The notes under the pieces were generated by a model. That model was not told the origin of the DNA, made no database searches, and saw only the letters and a program-made list of their open reading frames with translations. A stretch of 64,000 bases of DNA, from the NCBI RefSeq assembly GCF_900104445.1, contig NZ_FNJI01000009.1, positions 83,187-147,186 on the forward strand, given 5' to 3'. The number at the start of each line of letters is the position of its first letter. The first letter of the stretch is position 1. A program made the position numbers and the translations under genes. The DNA is from Desulforhopalus singaporensis (lineage in GTDB: Bacteria; Desulfobacterota; Desulfobulbia; Desulfobulbales; Desulfocapsaceae). Below, piece by piece: positions 56,354-63,868 of this stretch.

Positions 56354-56749
56354 TCACTCGGTATCAGGATTTTTTTTGAAAGCTATGCAGTCAACTTCCA
56401 CCCGAAGATCACTCATCATCGACGCCTGGACGGTAACCCGGGCGGGAGCATGCTCCGCGGTGAAATATTGTTCATACACCTTGTTGAACTCACCGAAATC
56501 ACGCGGATCATCTATCCAGACACCTACCCTGACCACATCGTCGAGACCATATCCAGCCATTTCCAGTACAGCCTTCAGGTTGTCAAGGGTTGCCCGCGCC
56601 TGCACGCTCATGTTCCCTGAAATTATCTGCCCTTCACTGTCGCGGGGTACCTGCCCGCTTACGTATAGCCAGCCTTCAGCTCCCGCTGCTTTGGCAAAAG
56701 GCAGGCCGACATTTTTTGGGGTACCGTATCTCTTAATTGACATATCCAT
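56354..56749 (-). CDS. RidA/YjgF/YER057c/UK114 family imine deaminase
   Basis: 131 residues. GLPFAKAAGAEGWLYVSGQV, MSVQARATLDNLKAVLEMAG, VVRVGVWIDDPRDFGEFNKV and the end RVTVQASMMSDLRVEVDCIA match the trimeric RidA fold. The Arg that contacts the substrate carboxylate is in PARVTV. First gene of the operon; hydrolysis of the imine released by the dehydrogenase fits well. Confidence 0.9.
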   Translation of the reverse strand: MDMSIKRYGTPKNVGLPFAKAAGAEGWLYVSGQVPRDSEGQIISGNMSVQARATLDNLKAVLEMAGYGLDDVVRVGVWIDDPRDFGEFNKVYEQYFTAEHAPARVTVQASMMSDLRVEVDCIAFKKNPDTE

Positions 56750-56860
56750 TTTTTCCCGGTCCTGACCCGTGTTGCGGATGCGATCCTCAGGGTCGACCTG
56801 TGATGATTTTATCTCGCCATAGACGTACAGAACATATGTTCTCTTTTTGCAGAGCTGTCT

Positions 56861-56877
56861 TGTAGCAAAATTTTACA
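56861..56877. promoter_or_regulatory. Imperfect fourth copy of the 17-bp repeat
   Basis: TGTAG-N7-TTACA differs from the three perfect sites by one base. It lies downstream of the sigma-54 start point, between it and ridA. Confidence 0.4.
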
Positions 56878-56935
56878 TATGGTATGAGTAAGTTGTATTG
56901 CAAAAACATCGTCAGCTCTACCATGACAAACATTA

Positions 56936-56951
56936 AGCACATTGCGTGCCA
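56936..56951 (-). promoter_or_regulatory. Sigma-54 (-24/-12) promoter of the RidA-dehydrogenase-Tct operon
   Basis: Minus strand TGGCACG-CAAT-GTGCT: the -24 element is perfect, the GG and GC are separated by exactly ten bases, and only the first base of the -12 TTGCW differs. It lies about 190 bases before ridA and in front of a sigma-54 activator gene. Confidence 0.75.
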
Positions 56952-57028
56952 ACAATTGTTCAAATATATATTGCTAGTATTAACGGTATGTTATATAAGT
57001 AATCCACTCCCTGTTGTTAATAGGGTAT

Positions 57029-57045
57029 TGTAACTATATGTTACA
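57029..57045. promoter_or_regulatory. Upstream activator site A (TGTAA-N7-TTACA)
   Basis: Perfect inverted repeat with a 7-base centre, about 99 bases upstream of the sigma-54 -12 element, the usual distance for an enhancer bound by an AAA+ activator. Confidence 0.65.
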
Positions 57046-57120
57046 TTCGGGATTATCTCCACAGAAAAAATATGGGTATTGGCTTGTTTTAACTTCGTTT
57101 TTCTTTAATTAACTCAATAT

Positions 57121-57155
57121 TGTAAAAAAAGATTACAATGTAAAGTTTTGTTACA
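57121..57155. promoter_or_regulatory. Paired activator sites B and C (TGTAA-N7-TTACA)
   Basis: Two perfect copies, 57121-57137 and 57139-57155, with centres 18 bases apart. Site C ends eight bases before the regulator ATG, so binding could also repress the regulator's own gene. Confidence 0.65.
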
Positions 57156-57162
57156 TAATGCC

Positions 57163-59091
57163 ATGGTAACTGAAATTCCCGGTATTCCCAATCTCAATCA
57201 GATAATAAAACGTTCCCAGGAACGCTCAGCCGGATACGGTGTAGACCCCAACGCGCTGGGGGCCCCCGAGTCGAGCCGGTTGACCCCGGACAAGCTTGAA
57301 AAACGGGTCGAGGAGCAGCGTGAGTTTTTTGAGATTGCCAGAGAGCAGCTCGATACTTTGTACAGGCTTTTGAAAAACACCGGCTTCTGCATGGCTCTTG
57401 CTGACAACGAGGGATACATTCTCTATGTGGTAGGCGATCCGGACCTGATCGAACATTTTAAAAGGAGACGGTGTATCCCCGGTTATCGGTGGACGGAACG
57501 GGATATGGGAACCTGCGCCATCGGTCTCACTCTGGAGGAGAAGATTCCTATCTTTTTGTCCGGTGACAGGATGTTTGCCGCAATGGCACAAAAACTGAGT
57601 AATGCAGGAGCACCGGTCCTTTCACCCGACGGACAAAAGGTACTCGGGGTGGTGAGCCTGAGCGGCTACACCGAAAAGATGCATGTCCACACCCTGGGGT
57701 TGGTCCGTCAGGCCGCGGAAACCGTAACCGCTCACCTCAGGGAGCGGCAGCGTATCCGTGAACTTGATATTCAGAACCAGTATATGGAGGCCCTGCTGGA
57801 ATCCAGTTCAAAGGGTATGCTCACCGTAAATCAGCAGGGATGCATTGTGCAGGTCAACAGCAGGGCACGTTCTCTCATGGATCTGCCGGAGGAAAGTGTG
57901 GGCAAGCCTTTTGCCGAATGTGTCGGCGAATCCTTTGATATTGCAACCTACCTGGCCAAAGGACGAGGATTCAGTTCCAGGGAATTCGTGACCCAGAAAA
58001 AACAGGGGACATATTTTGCTTCACTGGATCCCATCCGCCAGGTTAACGGGAAACTTGTCGGCGGTCTGGTTACCGTCACCGACAAGGGGGAAATGTTTCG
58101 GGTGGCAACCGAGATGACCGGTTCCCAGGCCCATTTCACCTTTAACTCGATAGTCGGCACCAGCGAAAAGCTGAAATCCGCTATACATATGGCAAGAATA
58201 TCCGCCGGCACCAGTGCAACGGTTCTGCTCTCCGGTGAAACGGGAACGGGGAAGGAAATTTTTGCCCAGGCGATCCACAACCAGAGCGATAGGAAAAATG
58301 AGCCTTTTGTGGCGATAAACTGCGGGGCGATCCCAAAGGAGTTGCTTGAAAGCGAGCTCTTCGGGTACGAGGAAGGGGCGTTTACCGGTGCCCAGAAAGG
58401 CGGCAGGCCTGGAAAATTTGAAGTTGCCGACAACGGCACTCTTTTTCTTGACGAGATAGGTGATATGCCTTTTGACATGCAGGTCAAACTCCTGCGCGTG
58501 TTGCAGACGGGTGAGATCCAGAGGGTGGGCGGTCTGAGAAGCGTGCCGGTAAACCTGAGGGTGATCTCCGCCACCAACAAGGATCTCAAGCAGGCGATAG
58601 AGGAGCGCCAGTTCCGCGAGGATCTCTTTTATCGTATATGTACCCTGAAAATAGAGATCCCGCCCCTGCGCGAACGTGGCAGTGACATCCTCCTTCTGGC
58701 CGACCATTTTATCGAACGGCAATCGTTTCTTCTCAAACGGGTCATACGGATAAAAGAGCCTGAAACGAAACAAGCTCTTCTTGATTACAGCTGGCCCGGC
58801 AACATCAGGCAGCTTGAGAGCGGAATAGAGCGGGCCGTCCATCTCGCCGAAGGTGGCGAGATTTTGCCAGAACATTTCGGTATTCCCTCGTTTGTCGGAC
58901 CCCAAAATGGTGCAGCTCTTTCTCAGGGGGAAAATGAATCGCTGCCAACACTTGCCGAGGTGGAAAAACGTACCCTTGCTGCGACACTGGCCCATTGCCG
59001 CGGCAACATCTGCCGCACGGCAAAGATACTCGGCATCAGCCGCCCGACAATATACCGGAAACTCAAAAATTATGACCTGACGCCGGAGTAA
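57163..59091 (+). CDS. Sigma-54-dependent transcriptional activator, GAF-PAS-AAA+-Fis (AcoR-like)
   Basis: Enhancer-binding activator of about 642 residues. An N-terminal GAF-type sensor (about 60-205) contains [20 protein letters not shown] and the [14 protein letters not shown] motif of AcoR-like proteins. A PAS domain follows ([20 protein letters not shown]). The AAA+ domain has Walker A GETGTGKE (about 357-364), the sigma-54 contact loop GAFTGA (about 405-410) and Walker [11 protein letters not shown]. The C-terminal Fis-type helix-turn-helix is [20 protein letters not shown]. The ATG at 57163 is preferred over an in-frame TTG at 57148 that lies inside site C. Divergent from the operon it probably controls. 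Confidence 0.93.
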   Translation: MVTEIPGIPNLNQIIKRSQERSAGYGVDPNALGAPESSRLTPDKLEKRVEEQREFFEIAREQLDTLYRLLKNTGFCMALADNEGYILYVVGDPDLIEHFKRRRCIPGYRWTERDMGTCAIGLTLEEKIPIFLSGDRMFAAMAQKLSNAGAPVLSPDGQKVLGVVSLSGYTEKMHVHTLGLVRQAAETVTAHLRERQRIRELDIQNQYMEALLESSSKGMLTVNQQGCIVQVNSRARSLMDLPEESVGKPFAECVGESFDIATYLAKGRGFSSREFVTQKKQGTYFASLDPIRQVNGKLVGGLVTVTDKGEMFRVATEMTGSQAHFTFNSIVGTSEKLKSAIHMARISAGTSATVLLSGETGTGKEIFAQAIHNQSDRKNEPFVAINCGAIPKELLESELFGYEEGAFTGAQKGGRPGKFEVADNGTLFLDEIGDMPFDMQVKLLRVLQTGEIQRVGGLRSVPVNLRVISATNKDLKQAIEERQFREDLFYRICTLKIEIPPLRERGSDILLLADHFIERQSFLLKRVIRIKEPETKQALLDYSWPGNIRQLESGIERAVHLAEGGEILPEHFGIPSFVGPQNGAALSQGENESLPTLAEVEKRTLAATLAHCRGNICRTAKILGISRPTIYRKLKNYDLTPE

Positions 59092-59178
59092 GGTGCCGCC
59101 TCTTTTTTTGCGCATTTTTTTCTGCAGCCATAGGGGGCTATGGGTGTCTGGTTTTTTTAGATATTTGTCATAAAGAGC

Positions 59179-59366
59179 TGTTATACTAATCGGTTACTGA
59201 CTATAAAAGCGGTGGGCACCTGAAACCAGGGGCAAGGGCAGCTGCTGCCGATTCGCATGACTACTGCTTAAACCCGGGAAGATCGCAGGTGAAATGACAA
59301 AAGTTTCACTGCCTTTCCCCCCGCAACCTTTTCATTTGCAATAACCTGATTTACCTGATTCTTTCT
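59179..59366 (+). promoter_or_regulatory. Extended -10 promoter and structured leader of comM
   Basis: TGT-TATACT (59179-59187) is an extended -10. The following leader of about 170 bases has several stems: CCTG-AAA-CCAGG, GGCAG-CTG-CTGCC, and GCAGGTGAAA pairing with TTTCACTGC around 59288-59315. I could not match it to a known riboswitch. Confidence 0.4.
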
Positions 59367-60524
59367 ATGCTCGCCAAGATTATAAGCTGCTCCGTTATCG
59401 GTATCGAAGGCCACCCCGTGGAAGTTGAGGTTGATGTCACCAAGGGATTACCGACCTTTGCCACAGTCGGTCTTCCAGACAGCAGCGTCAGGGAGAGCAA
59501 GGACCGGGTCAAGGCGGCGATTAAGAATTGCCATTACGACTTTCCGGTAAGACGTATTACAGTCAACCTTGCTCCCGCCGAACTGAAAAAAGAAGGTGCC
59601 GGATTCGATCTGCCCATCGCCGTTGGAATTCTTCAGGCAAGCGGTGCCTTTAAAACTGCACGGGAGGGGCAGTACTGTATGGTGGGGGAGTTGTCTCTTG
59701 ACGGGACGGTAAAAAAGGTGAAAGGTATTCTACCTATCCTGGTTTCCGCAGAATTGCATAAGCTAAAAGGGGTTGTTCTCCCGAGTGAAAATTTCATGGA
59801 AGCCCGGCTGGCGTCATCGGAAATAGAAATTATTCCGGTGACAAGACTGCAGCAGGCGGTTGAGTTTCTGGCAGGCGGCGATATCGAGGTCAATGCTTCT
59901 GCAGTAATGCAGGAAGTAGATGAAGATGAGCAATGGCACACAGTTGATTTTTCCGACGTAAGAGGGCAGCAGACGGCAAAACGGGGACTTGAGATCGCCG
60001 CCGCAGGAGCGCACAATGTACTGCTCGTGGGCCAGCCGGGCGGCGGAAAAACCATGCTGGCCAGAAGGCTGGTAACCATTCTGCCGCAGATGAACAGGCA
60101 AGAGCTGATAGAGACAGCGAAAATATACAGTGTCTCGGCTAAATGTTCCGATCTGTCCCTGGTCAGACGACAGCGTCCTTTCAGGGCGCCTCATCACACT
60201 ATTTCTGACGCGGGGCTCATCGGCGGGGGAAGTGTGGTGCAGCCTGGCGAGGTTTCCCTTGCCCATAACGGCGTACTGTTTCTTGACGAGTTTGCAGAGT
60301 TCAAGCGGCAGGTACTTGAAGGGTTGAGACAGCCTCTGGAAGATGGCACCGTAACCATATCAAGGGCCACCATGGCCCTTAGCTTTCCCGCCAATTTCAT
60401 GCTGGTGGCCGCCATGAATCCGTGTTTATTCATTGCTGTGTTGCCGCTATTTGATGAAGACGAAGTATTCGTGTTTGTAGGGGGTGTGTTTTGGGGAGGA
60501 GAGGGGGAGAAAAAGGGGAGATAA
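59367..60524 (+). pseudogene. comM: comM/yifB (Mg-chelatase-like AAA+ ATPase), 5' part, interrupted by insertion
   Basis: ComM is a hexameric branch-migration helicase used in natural transformation. [20 protein letters not shown] at the N-terminus, the Lon-like domain ([20 protein letters not shown]), Walker [31 protein letters not shown] and Walker [12 protein letters not shown] are intact. After about residue 353 (VAAMNPC) the expected PCGY continuation is lost and 32 unrelated residues lead to a stop at 60524. About 150 C-terminal residues, including the distal AAA+ and C-terminal domain, are missing at this junction. The remaining 3' part should lie beyond the element, outside the window. 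Confidence 0.9.
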
Positions 60525-61957
60525 TGGAAATTAATCGAGATCTCTTCTTTTCCAATAATGATGCTCTGCGTTATGGTTTCAATTATGTGTTGCTGTTCTT
60601 CACGGGAAAGTGTTGGCCATCTGGAGTGAAGACTTTTTGCTTCAACAAAAATCTGTTCTGAAGATATGTTATATATTTTTTGGAAATCGATATCACTTTG
60701 TACTTTCGGTATTTCTTTTTCCAGTTGCTCGAAGCGTTCTTCTAGTGGACGGTACCTTCTTCCAAATCCTTCAGCTGAAACCTGTTTCTTCATGTACAAA
60801 TTATAAAATCTATCCATTTCTTTTTGGAGATCATTTTTCTCTTTCTCCAAAACGGTCAGGAGTTCGGTTTTTTCCATTATGACATCATCTATTTGATGAA
60901 GATAAGTGTTAAGATCATCCTCTGAAAGAAGGAAATCTTTTAATTGCTCAAGGTACACAGCTTCTAAGTCATCGACAGGAATCTTGGAGCGACACTTTTG
61001 ACACGTGTATTTGGGATTATTAGAGGGAACGTACATTTTCCCTCCACAATGACAGTAGGTGAGTCCTGCAAAAAGGTGTATAGCAGGTTTTCTTGCAATT
61101 TTTTTCTTTGATTGACGCTGAGATTCGAGGAAACTATTACATTCATTCCATAGCTCTTCTGAAACAATAGGTTCGACTTTAGAGTACACCCATTCATCTT
61201 CCGGTTTGAGTTGCCACTTTTTACCCTCACCGGTACTTTTAGTGTAGTTTGCTCTCCGTAGCCCTTTAGCTGTTGGATCTTTCAGAAGTCTATCAATCGT
61301 AGTGTCAGAGAATTTTGCACCTTTCCTTGTACGATACCCCATCTCATTAAGTAATCGAGCCACGGTCTTCTTCCGTTTGTGCTGAGCAAAGAGTTCATAT
61401 ATCAGTTTTCTGATAGGAGCTTCTTTAGGATCGGGAACTAATTCACCGTGTTCCCATTTGTAGCCAAGTGGAGCAGCACCACCTGTAGGTTTACCTAATT
61501 TTGCTCTGATTGGTACCGAGGCAGCTACTCGTTCACTAATTTCTTCTCTTTCCCACTGAGCCATAGCTGCAAGCATAGTATAAAAAAGTCTGCCTGCTGG
61601 AGTTGTTGTGTCAATTGCTTCCTGGAGAGAGATAAGACCAGCGTTGTATTTTTGGAAGAGGTCAGCCAGATCAAGAAGTTCTCGCGTATTTCTGGCCAAC
61701 CTGGCTAGTTTTGAGAAAATAAGTCCACTGATACGGCCGGCAGCAACATCACTTATCATTCTTTTTGTTTCAGGATGATCGATAATAGTTTTTCCGCTTA
61801 CACCGGAAAGATCATAAAGTTTTACAACCTGCCAGTCCTTGGCTTCGGCATAATAGCGAGCTCTTTTTTCATGGTGTTCTGGACTCTCTCCCTTAGCTTG
61901 GTCTTCGGTGCTAACTCTAATCCATATACCGACTTGCTTTCTGAGTTTTTCCTGCAT
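60194..61957 (-). CDS. Large serine recombinase (integrase), C-terminus read into antisense comM
   Basis: Catalyses integration or excision through a phosphoserine. Resolvase domain with nucleophile Ser16 in [27 protein letters not shown] and [16 protein letters not shown]. The recombinase domain follows ([40 protein letters not shown]), then a zinc ribbon (TYCHCGG and YTCQKC) and a coiled-coil. The ATG at 61955-61957 follows GGAGGTG. About 511 residues come from the element; the last about 76 (from [14 protein letters not shown]) are simply antisense comM, so the stop is supplied by the target gene. The frame is open upstream to 62008 but lacks a ribosome site. Confidence 0.92.
   Translation of the reverse strand: MQEKLRKQVGIWIRVSTEDQAKGESPEHHEKRARYYAEAKDWQVVKLYDLSGVSGKTIIDHPETKRMISDVAAGRISGLIFSKLARLARNTRELLDLADLFQKYNAGLISLQEAIDTTTPAGRLFYTMLAAMAQWEREEISERVAASVPIRAKLGKPTGGAAPLGYKWEHGELVPDPKEAPIRKLIYELFAQHKRKKTVARLLNEMGYRTRKGAKFSDTTIDRLLKDPTAKGLRRANYTKSTGEGKKWQLKPEDEWVYSKVEPIVSEELWNECNSFLESQRQSKKKIARKPAIHLFAGLTYCHCGGKMYVPSNNPKYTCQKCRSKIPVDDLEAVYLEQLKDFLLSEDDLNTYLHQIDDVIMEKTELLTVLEKEKNDLQKEMDRFYNLYMKKQVSAEGFGRRYRPLEERFEQLEKEIPKVQSDIDFQKIYNISSEQIFVEAKSLHSRWPTLSREEQQHIIETITQSIIIGKEEISINFHYLPFFSPSPPQNTPPTNTNTSSSSNSGNTAMNKHGFMAATSMKLAGKLRAMVALDMVTVPSSRGCLNPSSTCRLNSANSSRNSTPLWARETSPGCTTLPPPMSPASEIV
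60412..60430. other. Left attachment junction (attL) in comM
   Basis: comM-coding sequence is recognisable up to AATCCGTG (60417-60424); the next bases depart from the conserved PCPCGY codons. The exact crossover dinucleotide cannot be set without the other junction or an empty site. Confidence 0.6.
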
Positions 61958-62280
61958 GTTTTCACCTCCGTATATTTGCAATATATCCAGAGCATTACAA
62001 AAAGGCAATGAAACAGGTAATGAAAATAATAAGTGTATTGTTTAACTGTATAAAATAATAGAGAAAATATTTAACGAGAGATGCGTGTTAATCCAGGAAT
62101 GTAAGAGCCCAGTAGTACTGTTTGGTGCATGGAAAAAGGCAGACCTGCTTTCTTTATGTCACAAAAGAGGTGGGAAACACTTGGTCAATATCATGGTAAA
62201 GTTGAAAGCGGTAAAGGTGATCTTTAATGGTGAGTCGAAAAAAATTCAAGCCATCCAAATAAATGGATGGCTTTTTATGC
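61958..62280. other. Gene-free stretch in the element between recombinase and DUF3768 genes
   Basis: About 320 bases, A+T-rich. A 72-codon plus-strand frame from a GTG at 62085 has no ribosome site and no recognisable protein. The stretch ends in a hairpin terminator. The minus-strand recombinase promoter should lie here but no clear boxes stand out. Confidence 0.45.
62249..62277. terminator. Hairpin terminator downstream of the DUF3768 gene
   Basis: AAGCCATCC (62249-62257) and GGATGGCTT (62266-62274) pair perfectly. T-runs exist on both sides (TTT immediately on plus; GAATTTTTTT on minus), so it may work in both directions. Confidence 0.75.
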
Positions 62281-62610
62281 TCAATACTCTTCAGCTAACA
62301 TAATTGTCAAAACTCTCTCAGTGATTTCAGGATTTGCAGGATTTTCAGAGCCAAATTTAAAATCATTGTCGTAATAATCAATTTTCCAAAAAATTGTTTC
62401 TCCTCCAATTTTAAAATTTCCGAAGTCATGCTCTCCGTAAGGATCGTTACTTTCCGTGAAGTCATCGTAATCGAAAACTGTGATAAGAATTTGATAGATC
62501 ATTGCTTCCTCAAGATTTCCAACACCGTCAGTGATCAAAATCTTTCCTCCAGCTCCTGATTTCCTAAAAGAATCATTTAGCTCACGAATTGTTGCTGTTG
62601 TTTGAGACAT
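62281..62610 (-). CDS. DUF3768 family protein
   Basis: 109 residues of unknown function. The family pattern is recognisable: IRELNDSFRKSGAGGKILIT, FDDFTE-like YDDFTESNDPYGEHDFG, FWKIDYYD and the C-terminal RVLTIMLAEEY. DUF3768 proteins are mostly known from plasmids and integrative elements, especially of alphaproteobacteria. CGGAGG lies before the ATG. Between the XRE/RuvC-like pair and the recombinase. Confidence 0.8.
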   Translation of the reverse strand: MSQTTATIRELNDSFRKSGAGGKILITDGVGNLEEAMIYQILITVFDYDDFTESNDPYGEHDFGNFKIGGETIFWKIDYYDNDFKFGSENPANPEITERVLTIMLAEEY

Positions 62611-62800
62611 AAGGCCCTCCGTATAAGTAAGATTTTTGGAGAGCCGCTTGGTGCTGACTCTCCCTGTATGAAAGAGACAGTTTCAAGCTGATGTAAAGAA
62701 CTATTTCTGAGTATGTTTTGCCCCGTTTTGAAGGTAACTTTCAAACAAGGCGGGCTTCTAAGTAATTAAAATCAAAATGATTATTATTTTATACTGTTAC

Positions 62801-63316
62801 TTATTCTTCTAGGTAAAAGTAGGTCATTGCCAAAGCGATAGCGTCAAAAATGGCCATTCGCGAATCCTCGCTCATCCATGGTTTGCGTTTAGGTGGTTTG
62901 TGGTGCTCAAAGACAGGAAGGAATTTTGCGATAGTATTAGACATCTCATATTTTGTCTTTGCGCCGAATTGCTCGAAAACGTTTGTAATTTCAGAACGTG
63001 AATATGTCTTGATTACCAGGTTTTCTCTCTCAAGTTTTTTAATAGATTGGACGAGCGATTGAATACGTTTATTTCTGCGAGATCCCTCACCGGTAGGATT
63101 TTCTGTAACTACAACGTTTGGTTTATAATAGGAAATGTAAGTTTCAATCTTATCAATAATCAATTGATTATCTTTGTTTTTGACAGATACATTCCCCCAG
63201 TCTAGTGGGTTCGCGGCTCCCTCAAATATCACATAGCCAAACCCTCGAAACGTTGGATACAAAGAAAGAATTCTATTGTGCGCCTGGTACAATTGTTGAT
63301 GGTTGTTTTTGCTCAT
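62801..63316 (-). CDS. RuvC-like RNase H-fold protein, catalytic residues altered
   Basis: 171 residues. ILSLYPTFRGFGYVIFEG aligns by eye with the first RuvC strand pair (IDPGSRxTGY), KPNVVVTENPTGEG with the second acidic strand, and MAIFDAIALAMTYF with the last helix. Glu72 and Asp158 match RuvC catalytic positions, but the first Asp is Tyr20 and the residue three before Asp158 is Ala155. Activity as a resolvase is therefore doubtful; a DNA-binding or regulatory role is possible. ATGA overlap with the upstream XRE gene. Confidence 0.6.
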   Translation of the reverse strand: MSKNNHQQLYQAHNRILSLYPTFRGFGYVIFEGAANPLDWGNVSVKNKDNQLIIDKIETYISYYKPNVVVTENPTGEGSRRNKRIQSLVQSIKKLERENLVIKTYSRSEITNVFEQFGAKTKYEMSNTIAKFLPVFEHHKPPKRKPWMSEDSRMAIFDAIALAMTYFYLEE

Positions 63317-63684
63317 ACCTCCAAATTTGTTACTGCAATTCTTCTTGCAACCTCCTCAAGGTAATCTATCCGCCTCATAATTTTAGGACTTCTGCCTTTT
63401 TGCTCTAACCAGGAGATTAGTTGAGCTGTTCTCCTAAACACGTTTATTTCGACCTCGTTGTTCACACCTGCAAACAACGTATCAAGTGGTACATTGAATA
63501 ATATCTGATAGGACAATGATGTGCAGAGATCTGGAATAGTTTTACTCTGCTCAAATCTTGAAACATGTGAACCCGACTTCTTACCAAGGAGAAAGGCCAC
63601 ATCGTTTTGGCTGAAGCCCGCTTTTTTACGGTGGGCTTTTAGATATTGTTGTAGCGGTGGTGACATACTCTTTTGCTTCACCAT
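63313..63684 (-). CDS. XRE-family helix-turn-helix regulator
   Basis: 123 residues. The N-terminal HTH reads LKAHRKKAGFSQNDVAFLLG with SGSHVSRFEQSKTIPD, a classic Cro/CI-type domain. The C-terminal half is mixed alpha and unassigned. Co-transcribed with, and overlapping by four bases, the RuvC-like gene, so it probably regulates this pair. Confidence 0.88.
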   Translation of the reverse strand: MVKQKSMSPPLQQYLKAHRKKAGFSQNDVAFLLGKKSGSHVSRFEQSKTIPDLCTSLSYQILFNVPLDTLFAGVNNEVEINVFRRTAQLISWLEQKGRSPKIMRRIDYLEEVARRIAVTNLEV

Positions 63685-63702
63685 TAGCAGTGAAGTCTAT
63701 TG

Positions 63703-63715
63703 TGATAGTATATCA
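63703..63715. promoter_or_regulatory. Possible operator before the XRE gene
   Basis: TGATA-GTA-TATCA is a perfect dyad 19 bases upstream of the XRE ATG and covers a TATACT -10-like hexamer on the minus strand. Autoregulation is inferred from position only. Confidence 0.3.
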
Positions 63716-63806
63716 ATCTGTATTAACGATAAGGTGTGTTTTTTTGTTTAATCAGCAAAAAATCAGAAAAGTGGATTAAATGTGCATAACCCGGAGTATG
63801 CTATAT

Positions 63807-63868
63807 TAACGTCCCCAAAGTCCCCAAAGTCCACTGGCAGGTGGACTTTGGGGACTTTGGGGACGTTA
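63807..63868. repeat. Perfect 28-bp-arm palindrome (REP-like)
   Basis: Arms 63807-63834 and 63841-63868 are exact complements around the loop TGGCAG. Each arm contains a tandem GTCCCCAAA / TCCCCAAAG duplication. Such G-rich palindromes resemble REP-type elements mobilised by IS200/RAYT-like transposases; no transposase gene is in the window. Confidence 0.75.

Noticed and set aside
58021..59115. Long minus-strand frame opposite the sigma-54 activator
   Set aside because: A 364-codon open frame, but the plus strand encodes an unmistakable AAA+ activator. The antisense frame has no family features and is a codon-bias effect.
59188..59366. Known riboswitch (c-di-GMP, fluoride, ZTP) in the comM leader
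   Set aside because: Compared from memory; conserved core strings of these classes are not present in the right order.
60428..60524. Functional new C-terminus for ComM from the element
   Set aside because: The 32 added residues (acidic, Gly-rich, then Lys) have no ComM features; the truncated protein lacks a large part of the AAA+ domain, so function is unlikely.
62085..62303. 72-codon plus-strand gene in the element
   Set aside because: GTG start without a ribosome site, no recognisable protein, and it runs across a terminator hairpin into the antisense of the DUF3768 gene.
62720..62755. Terminator hairpin downstream of the RuvC-like gene
   Set aside because: Outer bases GCCC/GGGC pair, but the inner stem needs several mismatches and bulges and no T-run follows.
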